Assembly (NCBI RefSeq): GCF_016464705.1 | Contig: NZ_JAEHOB010000007.1 | Coordinates: 62,001-126,000 of the forward strand | DNA from: Qaidamihabitans albus | Lineage (GTDB): Bacteria > Actinomycetota > Actinomycetes > Mycobacteriales > Pseudonocardiaceae | Direction of reading: 5' to 3' | Length of the DNA: 64,000 nucleotides | The notes under the pieces: model-generated | The model's input: only the letters and a program-made list of their open reading frames with translations | Database searches by the model: none | Told to the model about the DNA's origin: nothing | In this document: positions 19,872-31,569 of the stretch, one piece after another | Position numbering within the stretch: the first letter of the stretch is position 1 | Layout: each line of letters starts with the position of its first letter | Program-made: the position numbers and the translations under genes

Positions 19872-20504
19872 TCAGGCGCCCCCCTTCAATGTCTCGATGA
19901 CCTGTCCGGCCACGGTTTCGGCGTCCTGACAAGCCGCATCCGGCTCCCCGGCATATCCCCGGGCCGTCACGAAGAACGAGAGGTCGTCCGCCAGTCCGAC
20001 CATCATGCCGCAGTCACCGCGATCCCGTTGGTCACGGACATCGACGAATGCCGCCGGATGGTCCGCCACTGTCGTCGGCTCCCAATAGGCGAAGCCGTCG
20101 TACTCCTCATACACTTCGTAACCGCCTCGAAGCCCGCCGTTTCCGTCATCGCGCGCACCGGTCTGAATGATCAACTGAATCGCCCTGATGCCCGTTGAGA
20201 CTTCCCAAAGACATCCGGGCCCCGCCAACGCGGCGCCGGCGTCGTCCTCCGCGTCACGCACCTCGCCTCCGTCGGAGTAGCCGAGACCGGCAACCGTCTC
20301 CTGCGGAACCAGTCGGCAGGGATCATCCAGATAGGCCGACGGATCGAGCGGCGCGGTCACCGAGGGCACCGGCTCCCCGCCTGCCGCGGGCGACGACCCC
20401 GGCGACTCGGGTGTCGCGCTCCCGGATTCGGATTGTGAACACGCGGCAAGTAGAAGCGCCGAAACGCTGATGACCGACACGGCCACCCGACGCGTCACCA
20501 TCAT
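19872..20504 (-). CDS. DUF3558 family lipoprotein
   Basis: 210 residues. The lipobox LAAC puts the lipid on Cys22. DUF3558 features follow: DPCRLVPQETVAGLGY, GPGCLWEV, AFVDVRDQRDRGDCGMMVGLAD and a closing helix. Secreted cell-envelope lipoproteins of this family are unstudied but often accompany WXG100/PPE-like genes. It overlaps the upstream WXG-like gene by 4 nt and lies 2 nt from the PPE-like gene. Confidence 0.78.
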   Translation of the reverse strand: MMVTRRVAVSVISVSALLLAACSQSESGSATPESPGSSPAAGGEPVPSVTAPLDPSAYLDDPCRLVPQETVAGLGYSDGGEVRDAEDDAGAALAGPGCLWEVSTGIRAIQLIIQTGARDDGNGGLRGGYEVYEEYDGFAYWEPTTVADHPAAFVDVRDQRDRGDCGMMVGLADDLSFFVTARGYAGEPDAACQDAETVAGQVIETLKGGA

Positions 20505-20947
20505 CGCTCGGTGGACGCGGTCGCAGCCTGGAACGGTTCCTCGTTCCGAGCTTCCGCCTTCGCTATCCGGTCCCTGGCGTCCCTCAACTTGCCGAGGAAG
20601 TTGTCGATGTAGACCAGCATCGATGTATTCGATTCAGACAGAGAGCCCAAGCCGTCCCACACCAGGTTCACGAACTTCTTACTCGGATCGTCTTCAGACG
20701 GATGCACCACGGTGCCCATGAGACCGTTAAGAAGCGCGCGATCCTCTTGGACGTCTTCGAGCAGGGCTTCCCACTTGCCGATCACGGCTTCGATCTGCTC
20801 CCGGTCGAAGGTCCACGAGCCGGAGCCGCCCGGTACGGCCTTCTCCCAGAAGGACGTACCCCCGAAGACCTGCCGCACCTGCTCGGTCGCGCCACCGGCG
20901 ACCACGTCATCCAGGCGCTTCTCGCCCATCCACGCCTCGTCGGCCAT
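20501..20947 (-). CDS. WXG100/PE-like helical protein, first gene of the type VII-associated operon
   Basis: 148 residues from ATG 20947 (GGGAG six bases upstream; an in-frame GTG at 20965 is less well placed). Mostly helical: FDREQIEAVIGKWEALLEDVQEDRALLNGLM, then a Pro-rich turn, then SNTSMLVYIDNFLGKLRDARDRIAKAE, a helix-turn-helix layout like ESX substrates but with no exact WXG. No signal peptide. As first gene before the lipoprotein, the PPE-like protein and EspG, it may be the partner that pairs with the PPE-like protein (inference). Confidence 0.6.
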   Translation of the reverse strand: MADEAWMGEKRLDDVVAGGATEQVRQVFGGTSFWEKAVPGGSGSWTFDREQIEAVIGKWEALLEDVQEDRALLNGLMGTVVHPSEDDPSKKFVNLVWDGLGSLSESNTSMLVYIDNFLGKLRDARDRIAKAEARNEEPFQAATASTER

Positions 20948-21001
20948 CCCCAACTCCCAGTTCACACCGTGACGATCCAGTACACGAGGGTAGCCGACCG
21001 C

Positions 21002-21409
21002 TCAACCCACGTCAGACGATTCCACAACACCCGGGAACAACACCGCCAGTTCCCCGAGCGTCTCGGTCACCGACCGGTGCCGGACCCCGACCATGCCCGT
21101 CGCCACCGCACCCGCCACGTTGTGCGCCGCGTCGTCGACGAACACGCACGCCGACGGCGCCAGTCCCAGCCGGTCGGCCGTCAGCCGGAACGCCGCCGCA
21201 TCCGGCTTCGCGACACCGGTCTCGCCGGAGAACAGCAGAGCGTCGAACCAGGCGGAAAGCCTGCGCCGCACGGCGCCTCCGCCGTCGGCATTCGACAGCA
21301 GCGCGGTCCGGACGCCATGACCGCGAGCGGCATGCACCGCACCGAGCAGGAGGCCGGAGTCGGCGTCGGTGAGCACCCCGGCGTAGTCGAGCACGATCCC
21401 TCTCAGCAC
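21002..21409 (-). CDS. Capless HAD-superfamily hydrolase-like protein
   Basis: 135 residues, short for HAD-IA enzymes. Motif I is DYAGVLTD (Asp8 is the nucleophile; the second Asp two residues on, normally the acid/base, is Ala). ALLSN is motif II, KPDAAAF has the lysine, and CVFVDDAAHNVAGA is motif IV. The cap insertion between motifs I and II is nearly absent. It could be a specialised phosphatase or a binding protein. It lies 54 nt upstream of the WXG-like gene on the same strand and might be co-transcribed. Confidence 0.7.
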   Translation of the reverse strand: MLRGIVLDYAGVLTDADSGLLLGAVHAARGHGVRTALLSNADGGGAVRRRLSAWFDALLFSGETGVAKPDAAAFRLTADRLGLAPSACVFVDDAAHNVAGAVATGMVGVRHRSVTETLGELAVLFPGVVESSDVG

Positions 21410-21577
21410 TCGCCCAGCCTACGGATCCGCCCCATACCGCATCGGCGCCTCGCGCACGCGCACATTCGGCCGCGTTCATCAAAACAGGTGCGATGTTGCC
21501 CGATCCGGCTCGCTCGGTCCTCTCCCTTATGGGTGGTCAGGGGGATCACTCGCTTTGCACGATCTCGGAGGAGACGG

Positions 21578-22066
21578 ATGCCAACGAATTCGTCCGGTGG
21601 GGGACTACTGCCGCTCAACCCGTACGAACCGGTCAGACACGACGACCGGACACCGCGAGCGGCCGTGGCGGCCGGTCAGCTCAGCCTCGACGACCTGCTG
21701 GCCGAGGTACCGGCGCAGCGGGCGGCGGCGGCCCCGCCACGGCCCGAGCTGGACCGGCGGCGGCTGCACAGTCTGCTCGTGGCGCTGCTGGAGGTCCACA
21801 CCGGAAGCAGGCCCGCCGCCCAGCTCGGTCCCTGGCTGGCGCCGGCCCTGCAACGGCGGCTGCGCGACAGCCCCCGCACCGTGGGCCCGCGCTACACACT
21901 TCGCAAGGTGCACGCGTGCCGACCGGCCGCCGACGCCGTCGAGGCGTGCGGCACCGCCTACGGGGGCGGACGTGCGCTCGCCGTCGTGGCCCGCTTCCAG
22001 TACGGCGACGGTCATTGGCGTTGCACCTACTTCGGCCTGCTCGATCCGGGCGCGCACCGGCGCTGA
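21578..22066 (+). CDS. Rv3235 family protein (DUF6459)
   Basis: 162 residues from ATG 21578 with GGAGGAGA just upstream. A variable N-terminus precedes the conserved part: LHSLLVALLEVHTGSRPAAQLGPWL, the YTLRKVHACRP strand, ARFQYGDGHWRCTYFGLL at the end. The family is confined to actinobacteria and sits beside secA, as here and in M. tuberculosis. Function unknown. It converges on secA through a 21-bp hairpin. Confidence 0.8.
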   Translation: MPTNSSGGGLLPLNPYEPVRHDDRTPRAAVAAGQLSLDDLLAEVPAQRAAAAPPRPELDRRRLHSLLVALLEVHTGSRPAAQLGPWLAPALQRRLRDSPRTVGPRYTLRKVHACRPAADAVEACGTAYGGGRALAVVARFQYGDGHWRCTYFGLLDPGAHRR

Positions 22067-22084
22067 CCGGGCACAGCACGACAG

Positions 22085-22130
22085 GTGCCCCCGCGGCCTC
22101 GTACGCGTTCGTACGAGGCCGCGGGGGCAC
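22085..22130. terminator. Bidirectional terminator: perfect 21-bp stem, CGTT loop
   Basis: Left arm starts GTGCCCCCGCGG at 22085, right arm is its exact complement ending at 22130, between the Rv3235-family gene and secA. Confidence 0.85.
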
Positions 22131-22144
22131 CTGGTGGTCCGGCC

Positions 22145-24994
<2,850 letters not shown>

Positions 24995-25151
24995 CCGGTC
25001 GACCTCACTAGCTGTGTCTCTTGGTCGTGATAGCACCCGAGCGGGCGCCGGGCAGCTTGGCACACGCAGCCCCGGGGAACGGGACCGCGCATACGTCCAT
25101 CGTAGGGAACATGCCGCCCTGCGTGCACCCGGCGTCGCGAACGGGCACGCG

Positions 25152-25186
25152 GGACGGCCCGCACGCGCTGCGCGTGCGGGCCGTCC
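25152..25186. terminator. Terminator hairpin downstream of hpf
   Basis: Perfect 16-bp stem (GGACGGCCCGCACGCG and complement) with a CTG loop, 50 nt after the hpf stop and before secA. Confidence 0.8.
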
Positions 25187-25237
25187 GCTGCTGAGGAGTG
25201 GAAGAGTCCTGGGCTCGTAGTTCGTTCCCCGGCGGGC

Positions 25238-25942
25238 TCAGCCGAGCCTGATGACGCCGTAGTCGAAGCCTTTTCTCCGGTAGACGACGCTCGGCTTGCC
25301 GACCTCCGCGTCGTTGTAGAGGTAGAAGTCGTGTCCGACGAGCTCCATCTCGTAGAGAGCCCGGTCGACCGTCATGGGTTCCGCGGAGTGCTGTTTCTCC
25401 CGCACGATGCGACCGGGCTCGTGCTCGGTCACGCCGTCGTCCCAGCGCTGCTCTGGTACCGAGAAGTCGGCCATCTCGGCGGCCGCCATCTCCTCGCTCA
25501 GCGCCTCGACGGATGCCGGTGCATCGAGCACGGCCGTGCCCGCCGGGCGCCGTCCGTTGGTCTCCGGACCGGTCAGGCCCGCTCCGGCGGCCGCGACGGA
25601 GGTCGCTTCCGCGACGGACTCCGGGCTACGCCTGCCGTAGTGCACGCGGCGCCGGTCGTGCATGCGGCGCAGACGGTTCTCGATCTTGCTGACGGCGGAG
25701 TCGAGCGCCGCGTAGAAGTCGCCGGCACAGGCCTCGGCGCGGACGGCGGGCCCCTTTCCCTTGCCGGTGATCTCGACCCGCTGGCAGCTCTTGGATTGCC
25801 GGCGGTTGGGCTCGTGGAAAAGCTCCACGTCATAGCGGATGACCTTCTTGTCGTACCGCTCCAACCGGGCCAGCTTCTCGCTGACGTGCGCCCGATAGTG
25901 TTCGGGCACCTCCACGTTGCGACCCTTAACGACGATGTCCAT
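25238..25942 (-). CDS. hpf: Ribosome hibernation-promoting factor, long form
   Basis: 234 residues. The N-terminal S30AE domain (MDIVVKGRNVEVPEHYRAHVSEKL to about 110) occupies the decoding site. After a variable linker the C-terminal dimerisation domain reads KPMTVDRALYEMELVGHDFYLYND-like and ends YRRKGFDYGVIRLG. Long HPF pairs inactive ribosomes into 100S particles in stationary phase. ATG 25942 has GGAGGT upstream. Equivalent to Rv3241c by position beside secA. Confidence 0.93.
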   Translation of the reverse strand: MDIVVKGRNVEVPEHYRAHVSEKLARLERYDKKVIRYDVELFHEPNRRQSKSCQRVEITGKGKGPAVRAEACAGDFYAALDSAVSKIENRLRRMHDRRRVHYGRRSPESVAEATSVAAAGAGLTGPETNGRRPAGTAVLDAPASVEALSEEMAAAEMADFSVPEQRWDDGVTEHEPGRIVREKQHSAEPMTVDRALYEMELVGHDFYLYNDAEVGKPSVVYRRKGFDYGVIRLG

Positions 25943-26496
25943 ACACGACCTCCCTCGCTGAGATGGCTGCGAGCTATCTTCTGGACGGTGCGCGCCGGTG
26001 TAGAAGGGAACCGCCGGGTCTGCGAAGCCCGTACGCGCGCTGGCTGCGGTCGGCACGCGGTCACGACGTCTCGTGGGCGATGGCCGAACGCGGAATCAGC
26101 GCTCCTCCGGCGCTAGGGACATGGGCTCTTCACCTCCCTGCCTGCCGGGACAAGCTGTTAGCGGAGCACGTTAGCCCGCTGACGGCGGTTAGAACAGCCC
26201 CCGGGGCGGGGGACGCCGGGCGGTGAGAGACGGTCACCGTCCGCAGTGGACGCGCCGTGCACGCGCGACGGCCGCGCCCCGTTCGGAGCAGCGGGCTCAC
26301 GTGGATTTCATTCCTGGGGCGCAGCGGCGCGGCGTCTGCCTGCCCGAGGGTGACGATCGTGCCGCAGCCGTCCGCCACTCCGCCGGAGTGACCCACGAAC
26401 GGTGCCGGCCTCATGCCCCACCAACGACCGGGCGCCCCGCGTGGGTTCCCGCCGAGAGAACACTCGACCGGGTGACAGGGGGCAGTCTCAGCAGGC
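25943..26496. other. 554-nt intergenic region upstream of hpf
   Basis: No reading frame with family resemblance. It should hold the hpf promoter. The only structure noticed is the 13-bp dyad GACGGT-C-ACCGTC at 26229-26241. No tRNA-like or riboswitch-like fold was recognised. This is the longest non-coding stretch in the window. Confidence 0.4.
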
Positions 26497-27171
26497 TCAG
26501 CCGGCCGCCGTCAGCGCGAGCACGGCCGAGACCTCGACGCTGCCCGCACGCAGCGCCGCCGTACACGCGCCGACAGTCGCCCCGGTGGTCACCACGTCGT
26601 CGAGCAGCACGACCGGGGTCCCCGCGGGCGGAGCGCCGTCCGGGTGCAACCGCAGCCGCCCGGCCAGGTTCGCCACCCGCTGCGCCTGGTCCAGCCCCAC
26701 GGCGTCCCGCGCACCCGCGTCGAGCCGTAGCGCGGGCGCGACCGCGACCGGCCTGCCCTGCGCCGCCATCCAGGCCGCACACCGCCGTGCCAGTTCGAGG
26801 ACGTGCGGCCCGCCCCGGACGCGCGCCGCCGACCGCCGGGAAGGGGCGGGTACCAGCCACCACATGCCCGCGGCGTCCGGCCGCGCGCCAGGCAGGTGGG
26901 GCACCACGCCGGCCAGGACCTCGCCGAGCGGGCGCGCCAGATCGCGCCTGCCGCGCTCCTTGTAGGCGAGCACGAGCCGCCTGGCGACTCCGTGGTAGCG
27001 GGCGAGCGCGTGGACACCCCCGCCGCGGGCGACGAACTCCTGGCCGCACCACACCGCGGCGCACGCCGGGCAGCACGGGGCGCCCGGCTCACCGCAGCCC
27101 GCACAAACGGCGGGGAGAAACAGATCGAGGGCGGCCCTTCCGATCGAGCGCACACCTGCCCGGCTGGTCAC
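26497..27171 (-). CDS. ComF family protein (phosphoribosyltransferase-like)
   Basis: 224 residues from GTG 27171. An N-terminal zinc-ribbon (CAGCGEPGAPCCPAC near 23-37) precedes a type I phosphoribosyltransferase domain. LVPAPSRR is an early strand and VVLLDDVVTTGATV is the PRPP-binding loop. ComF helps DNA uptake in naturally competent bacteria; in actinobacteria its role is unknown. It lies 45 nt downstream of lpqB on the same strand and may be the last gene of the mtrA operon, as Rv3242c is. Confidence 0.88.
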   Translation of the reverse strand: MTSRAGVRSIGRAALDLFLPAVCAGCGEPGAPCCPACAAVWCGQEFVARGGGVHALARYHGVARRLVLAYKERGRRDLARPLGEVLAGVVPHLPGARPDAAGMWWLVPAPSRRSAARVRGGPHVLELARRCAAWMAAQGRPVAVAPALRLDAGARDAVGLDQAQRVANLAGRLRLHPDGAPPAGTPVVLLDDVVTTGATVGACTAALRAGSVEVSAVLALTAAG

Positions 27172-27216
27172 GCCCGCAGCATGCCCGCACCCACCGACAG
27201 AAAGCGGTGGCGGACC

Positions 27217-28992
27217 TCAGCCGGGGTAGAAGGGCCTCGCCTCGGCGTGGCTGTGCGCGTGCGGGCGCCACACCTCACCCACGTCGCTCACCGTCCACAG
27301 GCCGCCCGCGTCGGCGACGACGATCGGCCTGCCCGGCGCCGCCGTGACGGCACTCATCGGCGGCGTCAGGTTGGAGCTGTTGAACTTGTCCAGCCGCAAC
27401 CCGTCGACCGGCACGCGGGCGACCGGAACGGACTCCGAGGCCGTTGCCGCGATCAGCGTGTCCTGACTGATCCAGTCGACGTCCACGACCTCCCCGAGCT
27501 GGCCGCTCTGCAGGATCCGCGGCGCACGCAGCGTCACCGACGTGCCGTCCGCGGCACGGACCACGGACGCGACCAGCAGCTGCCCGCCTGCGATCACGGC
27601 CACCCGGACACCGTCCCTCGACAGCCGCAGCCCGGTGATCGGACCGACCGCGGTGATCTCCGAGGCGTTCACCGACTGCGGGGTCCACCGCCCGTCCGGC
27701 GCCCGGAGCACCCGCACCACCTGCTCCTGGTCGACGGCGGTCCACAGCTCGCCCGAGGAGCTCGACGTGGACGCCGCAGGCCGCCAGCTCGGCCTGGTGA
27801 GCGCCTTCGCGTCGGCGAGGTCGACGACCTGTCCGTTCGCGCCGTAGTCGCCGACCCGCAGCCGCGCCCGGTCTCCCACCCGTTCGACGACCGCGAGCTG
27901 CTCACCGTTGATGGACTGCGCCGCGCTCTCCACGTTCAGCGCGCCGGTGCCGGCCGGGTCGTCGATCGGTGCGCCATTGCCGAGCGAGCGGACGCGCCCG
28001 TCGACGACCATCAGGCCGGGCAGCTCGGAGCTCGGTGAGGACAGGGCCTCGTACGCGGGCAGGTCGCTCGGCCGCCAGTCGATGTGGCCCGGCACGAGCG
28101 CCGTGCCGTCGGAGAGCAACCGGATGCGGCTCGTGGTCACGTTCTGCAGCGAGCGGACGATCTGCGCGGCGATCAGCTTGCGGTCCTGCACGCTCTGCTC
28201 CTCGACGCCCGAGAGGGGCACCACCAGAGCGCCGTCGCTGGTACCCGTCACGTTGCTCTCGAGCGTCGCCGAGTCGCCGAGCGGATTGCGCACCGCGCCC
28301 GCCAGGCCGTTCGACGGTCCGGCGAGCAGCAGGTCGACGACCCTGGCCGGCAACCCGGACTGCGGCTTCGCCACGACATAGCGCAGGTCGGGCACCAGTG
28401 CGCTGGAATCGGGAGCGAAGAAGTACACCGGGACGCGGAAGTAGCTCTCGGTGAAGTCCGTCTCCGTGATCATGATGTTGTTCGGCGGGTCGACGATGCG
28501 CCACTGGGCGTTCTGCTGACGGCGCAGCCGCACGGGGACCTCGACGGAGTCGGTCGAGGGGATGAACGCGCTGTCCGGCCCGAGCCTGCCCACCTGGAAG
28601 CCGCGCAGCGTCACCAGCCGCTCGTTCTCGCCGGCCGGCTGTTCGCTGCTCGGTGCGTAGACCGTGCCGAAGGTGTCCTGGATGACAGTCAGGCTCTGAT
28701 CCGGCCGCCACGTCTGCCGTTCGGTGCGCTCGAGATAGGCCCGTGCGGCGGCGTTGTCGCTCGCCGGCTGCGCGCTCGCGCGCACGAACTCGCGGACCAC
28801 CGTGAGCGGGTCCAGGTCCGGCGCCGGCTCGGGGATCTCCTGTGTCGGCTGGCCGAGCCGGTCCCGTGGAATCGCCTCGGGTTGCGACTCGGCGGGGATG
28901 TTGGCGCACCCGGCCGCGACCAGCACGCAGGCGAGCGCGGCCGCCACCACGTGCCGCCGCTTCGCCAAGACGTGCCCCGGTACGCCTTTCAC
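27217..28992 (-). CDS. lpqB: Lipoprotein LpqB, MtrB accessory factor
   Basis: 591 residues from GTG 28992. The lipobox VAAGC lipidates Cys29. A GerMN domain lies around 190-310 (YVVAKPQSGLPARVVDLLLAGPSNGL) and a beta-propeller-like C-terminal half follows (ITAVGPITGLRLSRDGVRVAVIAGGQ). LpqB binds the extracellular part of MtrB and modulates MtrA phosphorylation in mycobacteria. The start overlaps the mtrB stop by 4 nt, the arrangement conserved across actinobacteria. Confidence 0.95.
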   Translation of the reverse strand: MKGVPGHVLAKRRHVVAAALACVLVAAGCANIPAESQPEAIPRDRLGQPTQEIPEPAPDLDPLTVVREFVRASAQPASDNAAARAYLERTERQTWRPDQSLTVIQDTFGTVYAPSSEQPAGENERLVTLRGFQVGRLGPDSAFIPSTDSVEVPVRLRRQQNAQWRIVDPPNNIMITETDFTESYFRVPVYFFAPDSSALVPDLRYVVAKPQSGLPARVVDLLLAGPSNGLAGAVRNPLGDSATLESNVTGTSDGALVVPLSGVEEQSVQDRKLIAAQIVRSLQNVTTSRIRLLSDGTALVPGHIDWRPSDLPAYEALSSPSSELPGLMVVDGRVRSLGNGAPIDDPAGTGALNVESAAQSINGEQLAVVERVGDRARLRVGDYGANGQVVDLADAKALTRPSWRPAASTSSSSGELWTAVDQEQVVRVLRAPDGRWTPQSVNASEITAVGPITGLRLSRDGVRVAVIAGGQLLVASVVRAADGTSVTLRAPRILQSGQLGEVVDVDWISQDTLIAATASESVPVARVPVDGLRLDKFNSSNLTPPMSAVTAAPGRPIVVADAGGLWTVSDVGEVWRPHAHSHAEARPFYPG

Positions 28993-30704
28993 CTGACCTC
29001 CTCGTGCTCCCTGGCCGGCTCGGTCGCGCCCTCGCCAGGGGTGTCCGTTCCGGCCTCGACCACCTGGCCGTTGCCCGCCGCGGGCCCATCGGGCGGCAGC
29101 GCGAGCGGGCTCTGCTCCACCGTGTCGCCGACCCGGCGCGGCAGCGTGAGCCGGAAACACGCGCCCCGGCCCGGTTCGCCCCAGGCCTCCAGCAGGCCGC
29201 CGTGCAACCGGGCGTCCTCGTGGCTGATCGCCAGGCCGAGCCCGGTGCCACCGGTGCGCCGGTTACGGGAGGGATCCGCCCGCCAGAACCGGTTGAACAC
29301 CAGCTCGGCCTCGCCGGGACGCAACCCGATCCCGAAGTCGCGCACGGTGAGCGCGATCGCATGGTCGTTGGCGGCCAACTGCAACCGTACCGGCGTGCCC
29401 TCGCTGTGGTCGACGGCGTTGGCGAGCAGGTTGCGCAGGATCCGCTCGACCCGGCGCGCGTCCACCTCGGCGGTGACTTCCTCCTCCGGCACGTCGAGCT
29501 CGATCGTGCTGCCCGCGGACCCGGCGATGACGCTGACCTGCTCGACCGCGCGCTCCGCCACCGGCCTGACGTCGACGACCTCGGGCGAGAGCTCCTCCAC
29601 ACCGGCGTCGAGCCTGCTGATCTCGAGCAGGTCGCGCAGCAGGGTCTCGAACCGGTCCAGCTCGTCGACCAGCAGCTCCGTCGAGCGGGCCAGCCCGGCC
29701 GGGAACTGCTCGCGCGAGGCGTGCAGCACGTCCGCCGCCATCCGCACGGTGGTGAGCGGGGTCCGCAGCTCGTGCGAAACGTCCGAGGTGAACCGCCGCT
29801 GCAGCTGGCCGAACTCCTCGAGCTGCCGGATCTGCCGCTGGATGCTGGCCGCCATCTCGTTGTACGACACGGCGAGCTTGGCCAGGTCGTCCTCACCCAC
29901 CACGTCGAGGCGCCGGTCCAGCTCGCCGTCGGCGAAGCGCTCCGCCACCGCCGCGGCCCGGCGAACGGGACGCACCACCTGGCGGGTGACCAGGTTGGTG
30001 ATGCCCGCGAGTAGCAGCAACAGCACCAGGCCACCGACCAGCAGGGTGTTCTGCACCGTGGCGACCGTGTTCTGCTCGGCGGTGAGCGGGAAGAGCAGGT
30101 AGAGCTGCAGCGGGCGCGAGGTGGTTGTCACGGGCGCGCCGACCACGAGGTAGGTGGCCCGGTCGTTGCCCGTGCCGAAGGTGTGGATCTGGTTCGCCTG
30201 CTGGTTGTTCTCGACGAAGTTGCGCAGCCCGCTTGGGACCTTCTCGTAGGGGCCCGCGTAGATGGTGTCCTCGGAAGAGCGGTCGGGATCCCCCGCCGCG
30301 AGCACCGGCTCGAAGGCGCCGGCCGCCGAACTGGACGTGTCGCGGGTGGCCACCGAGCTGCTGGTGATCTTCTTGAGCGCGTTGGCCAGCCGGTTGCGCA
30401 GGCCCTCCTCCTGGCCGGCGTCACCGACGAGCTGACTCTCGGCCGTCTGGACGACCACCTGCAGCTGGCCGAACGCCGCCTTCTCCTTGGTGTCCATCAG
30501 CCGCTCGGTGATCTGGCTCTGCAACACCATGCCCAGAACGAAGACCACCGCCGAGGACAGCGCCAGGGTGGAGACGGTGACCCGGAACTGCAGCGAGTGC
30601 CGCCAGAGCTCACCGAAGACAACGGCGCGCCGCCTGCCGAAGGTCACCGCCCTCGCGGCGACCGCCGCCGTCGCCCGGCCGAACCTGGTCAGCCGGTCTT
30701 TCAT
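28989..30704 (-). CDS. mtrB: Sensor histidine kinase MtrB
   Basis: 571 residues. Transmembrane helices at about 41-63 and 221-240 flank a 155-residue extracellular sensor. A HAMP domain follows (241-293), then the H-box SDVSHELRTPLTTV with His311, and the ATPase domain (NLLANAVDHSEG, DFGIGLRPGE, GGTGLGLAISHEDARLHGG). MtrB phosphorylates MtrA and couples cell-wall growth and division. Located 7 nt after mtrA; a Glu/Pro-rich tail follows the kinase core. Confidence 0.96.
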   Translation of the reverse strand: MKDRLTRFGRATAAVAARAVTFGRRRAVVFGELWRHSLQFRVTVSTLALSSAVVFVLGMVLQSQITERLMDTKEKAAFGQLQVVVQTAESQLVGDAGQEEGLRNRLANALKKITSSSVATRDTSSSAAGAFEPVLAAGDPDRSSEDTIYAGPYEKVPSGLRNFVENNQQANQIHTFGTGNDRATYLVVGAPVTTTSRPLQLYLLFPLTAEQNTVATVQNTLLVGGLVLLLLLAGITNLVTRQVVRPVRRAAAVAERFADGELDRRLDVVGEDDLAKLAVSYNEMAASIQRQIRQLEEFGQLQRRFTSDVSHELRTPLTTVRMAADVLHASREQFPAGLARSTELLVDELDRFETLLRDLLEISRLDAGVEELSPEVVDVRPVAERAVEQVSVIAGSAGSTIELDVPEEEVTAEVDARRVERILRNLLANAVDHSEGTPVRLQLAANDHAIALTVRDFGIGLRPGEAELVFNRFWRADPSRNRRTGGTGLGLAISHEDARLHGGLLEAWGEPGRGACFRLTLPRRVGDTVEQSPLALPPDGPAAGNGQVVEAGTDTPGEGATEPAREHEEVR

Positions 30705-30711
30705 CGCTCGA

Positions 30712-31389
30712 TCATGGGGGACCCGCCTTGTACCCCACGCCGCGCACCGTCAACACCACCTCTGGGTGTTCCGCGTCCTTCTCGACCTTCGACCGTAACC
30801 GCTGCACGTGCACGTTCACCAGGCGAGTGTCCGCAGCGTGCCGGTAACCCCACACCTGTTCGAGCAGCACCTCCCGAGTGAACACCTGGCGCGGCTTGCG
30901 CGCGAGTGCCACCAGCAGGTCGAACTCGAGCGGCGTCAGCGGGATGGGCTTGCCCTCGCGGGTGACCTCGTGGCCGGGCACATCGATCGAAAGGTCGCCG
31001 ATCGTGAGCGTCTCGGCGGGTTCGGACTCGGTCCGCCGCATGCGGGCGCGGACACGTGCGACGAGCTCCTTGGGCTTGAACGGCTTGACCACGTAGTCGT
31101 CGGCACCCGACTCGAGGCCGAGCACGATGTCCACGGTGTCGCTCTTGGCGGTGAGCATGACGATCGGTACCCCGGACTCGGCTCTGATGGCCTTGCAGAC
31201 GTCGATACCGTTCATGCCGGGCAGCATCAGGTCGAGGAGCACAAGATCGGGTTTCAGCTCACGCAGCGCGGGCAGCGCACGCGAACCGTCGGAGACGACC
31301 GCGGTGTCGAATCCCTCGCCACGCAGAACGATGGTCAGCATCTCAGCAAGAGCAGGGTCATCGTCGACGACCAGCACACGTGCCTTCAT
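30712..31389 (-). CDS. mtrA: Response regulator MtrA (OmpR family)
   Basis: 225 residues from ATG 31389; a GTG two codons upstream is possible. The receiver has DDD at 10-12, phospho-acceptor Asp53 in LLDLMLPG, and VKPFKPKEL. The winged-helix effector ends VNVHVQRLRSKVEKDAEHPEVVLTVRGVGYKAGPP, nearly identical to mycobacterial MtrA. It controls cell-wall hydrolases, dnaA-region genes and, in Streptomyces, development. It is the first gene of mtrA-mtrB-lpqB. Confidence 0.97.
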   Translation of the reverse strand: MKARVLVVDDDPALAEMLTIVLRGEGFDTAVVSDGSRALPALRELKPDLVLLDLMLPGMNGIDVCKAIRAESGVPIVMLTAKSDTVDIVLGLESGADDYVVKPFKPKELVARVRARMRRTESEPAETLTIGDLSIDVPGHEVTREGKPIPLTPLEFDLLVALARKPRQVFTREVLLEQVWGYRHAADTRLVNVHVQRLRSKVEKDAEHPEVVLTVRGVGYKAGPP

Positions 31390-31569
31390 GAGCACATATT
31401 CGCACTCATGTCACAGTCCGCGTACGCGGCCCGGCTTTCCGGGGCCGCACTAGTCCGATCGGGCGATCAGGCGAGACGCCGTTCGGCGGCCTTCCGGGTA
31501 ACTGCGCGGCCTGGTCAGACACCGCCCGGGAACGGCGACCCCCTTGCGCCGACCCACTAGTGTTGCGCT
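31390..31569. promoter_or_regulatory. Divergent promoter region mtrA / iclR
   Basis: TAGTGT (31558-31563) ends 6 nt before the ATG at 31570, fitting a leaderless -10 for the IclR gene. Toward mtrA the sequence TGTCACAG (31409-31416) resembles half of an MtrA box, so autoregulation is conceivable; only one half-site is evident. Confidence 0.4.

Noticed and set aside
26223-27347. 374-codon plus-strand frame in and beyond the gap upstream of hpf
   Set aside because: Arg/Pro-rich with no motif, and it runs into the well-supported comF gene on the other strand.
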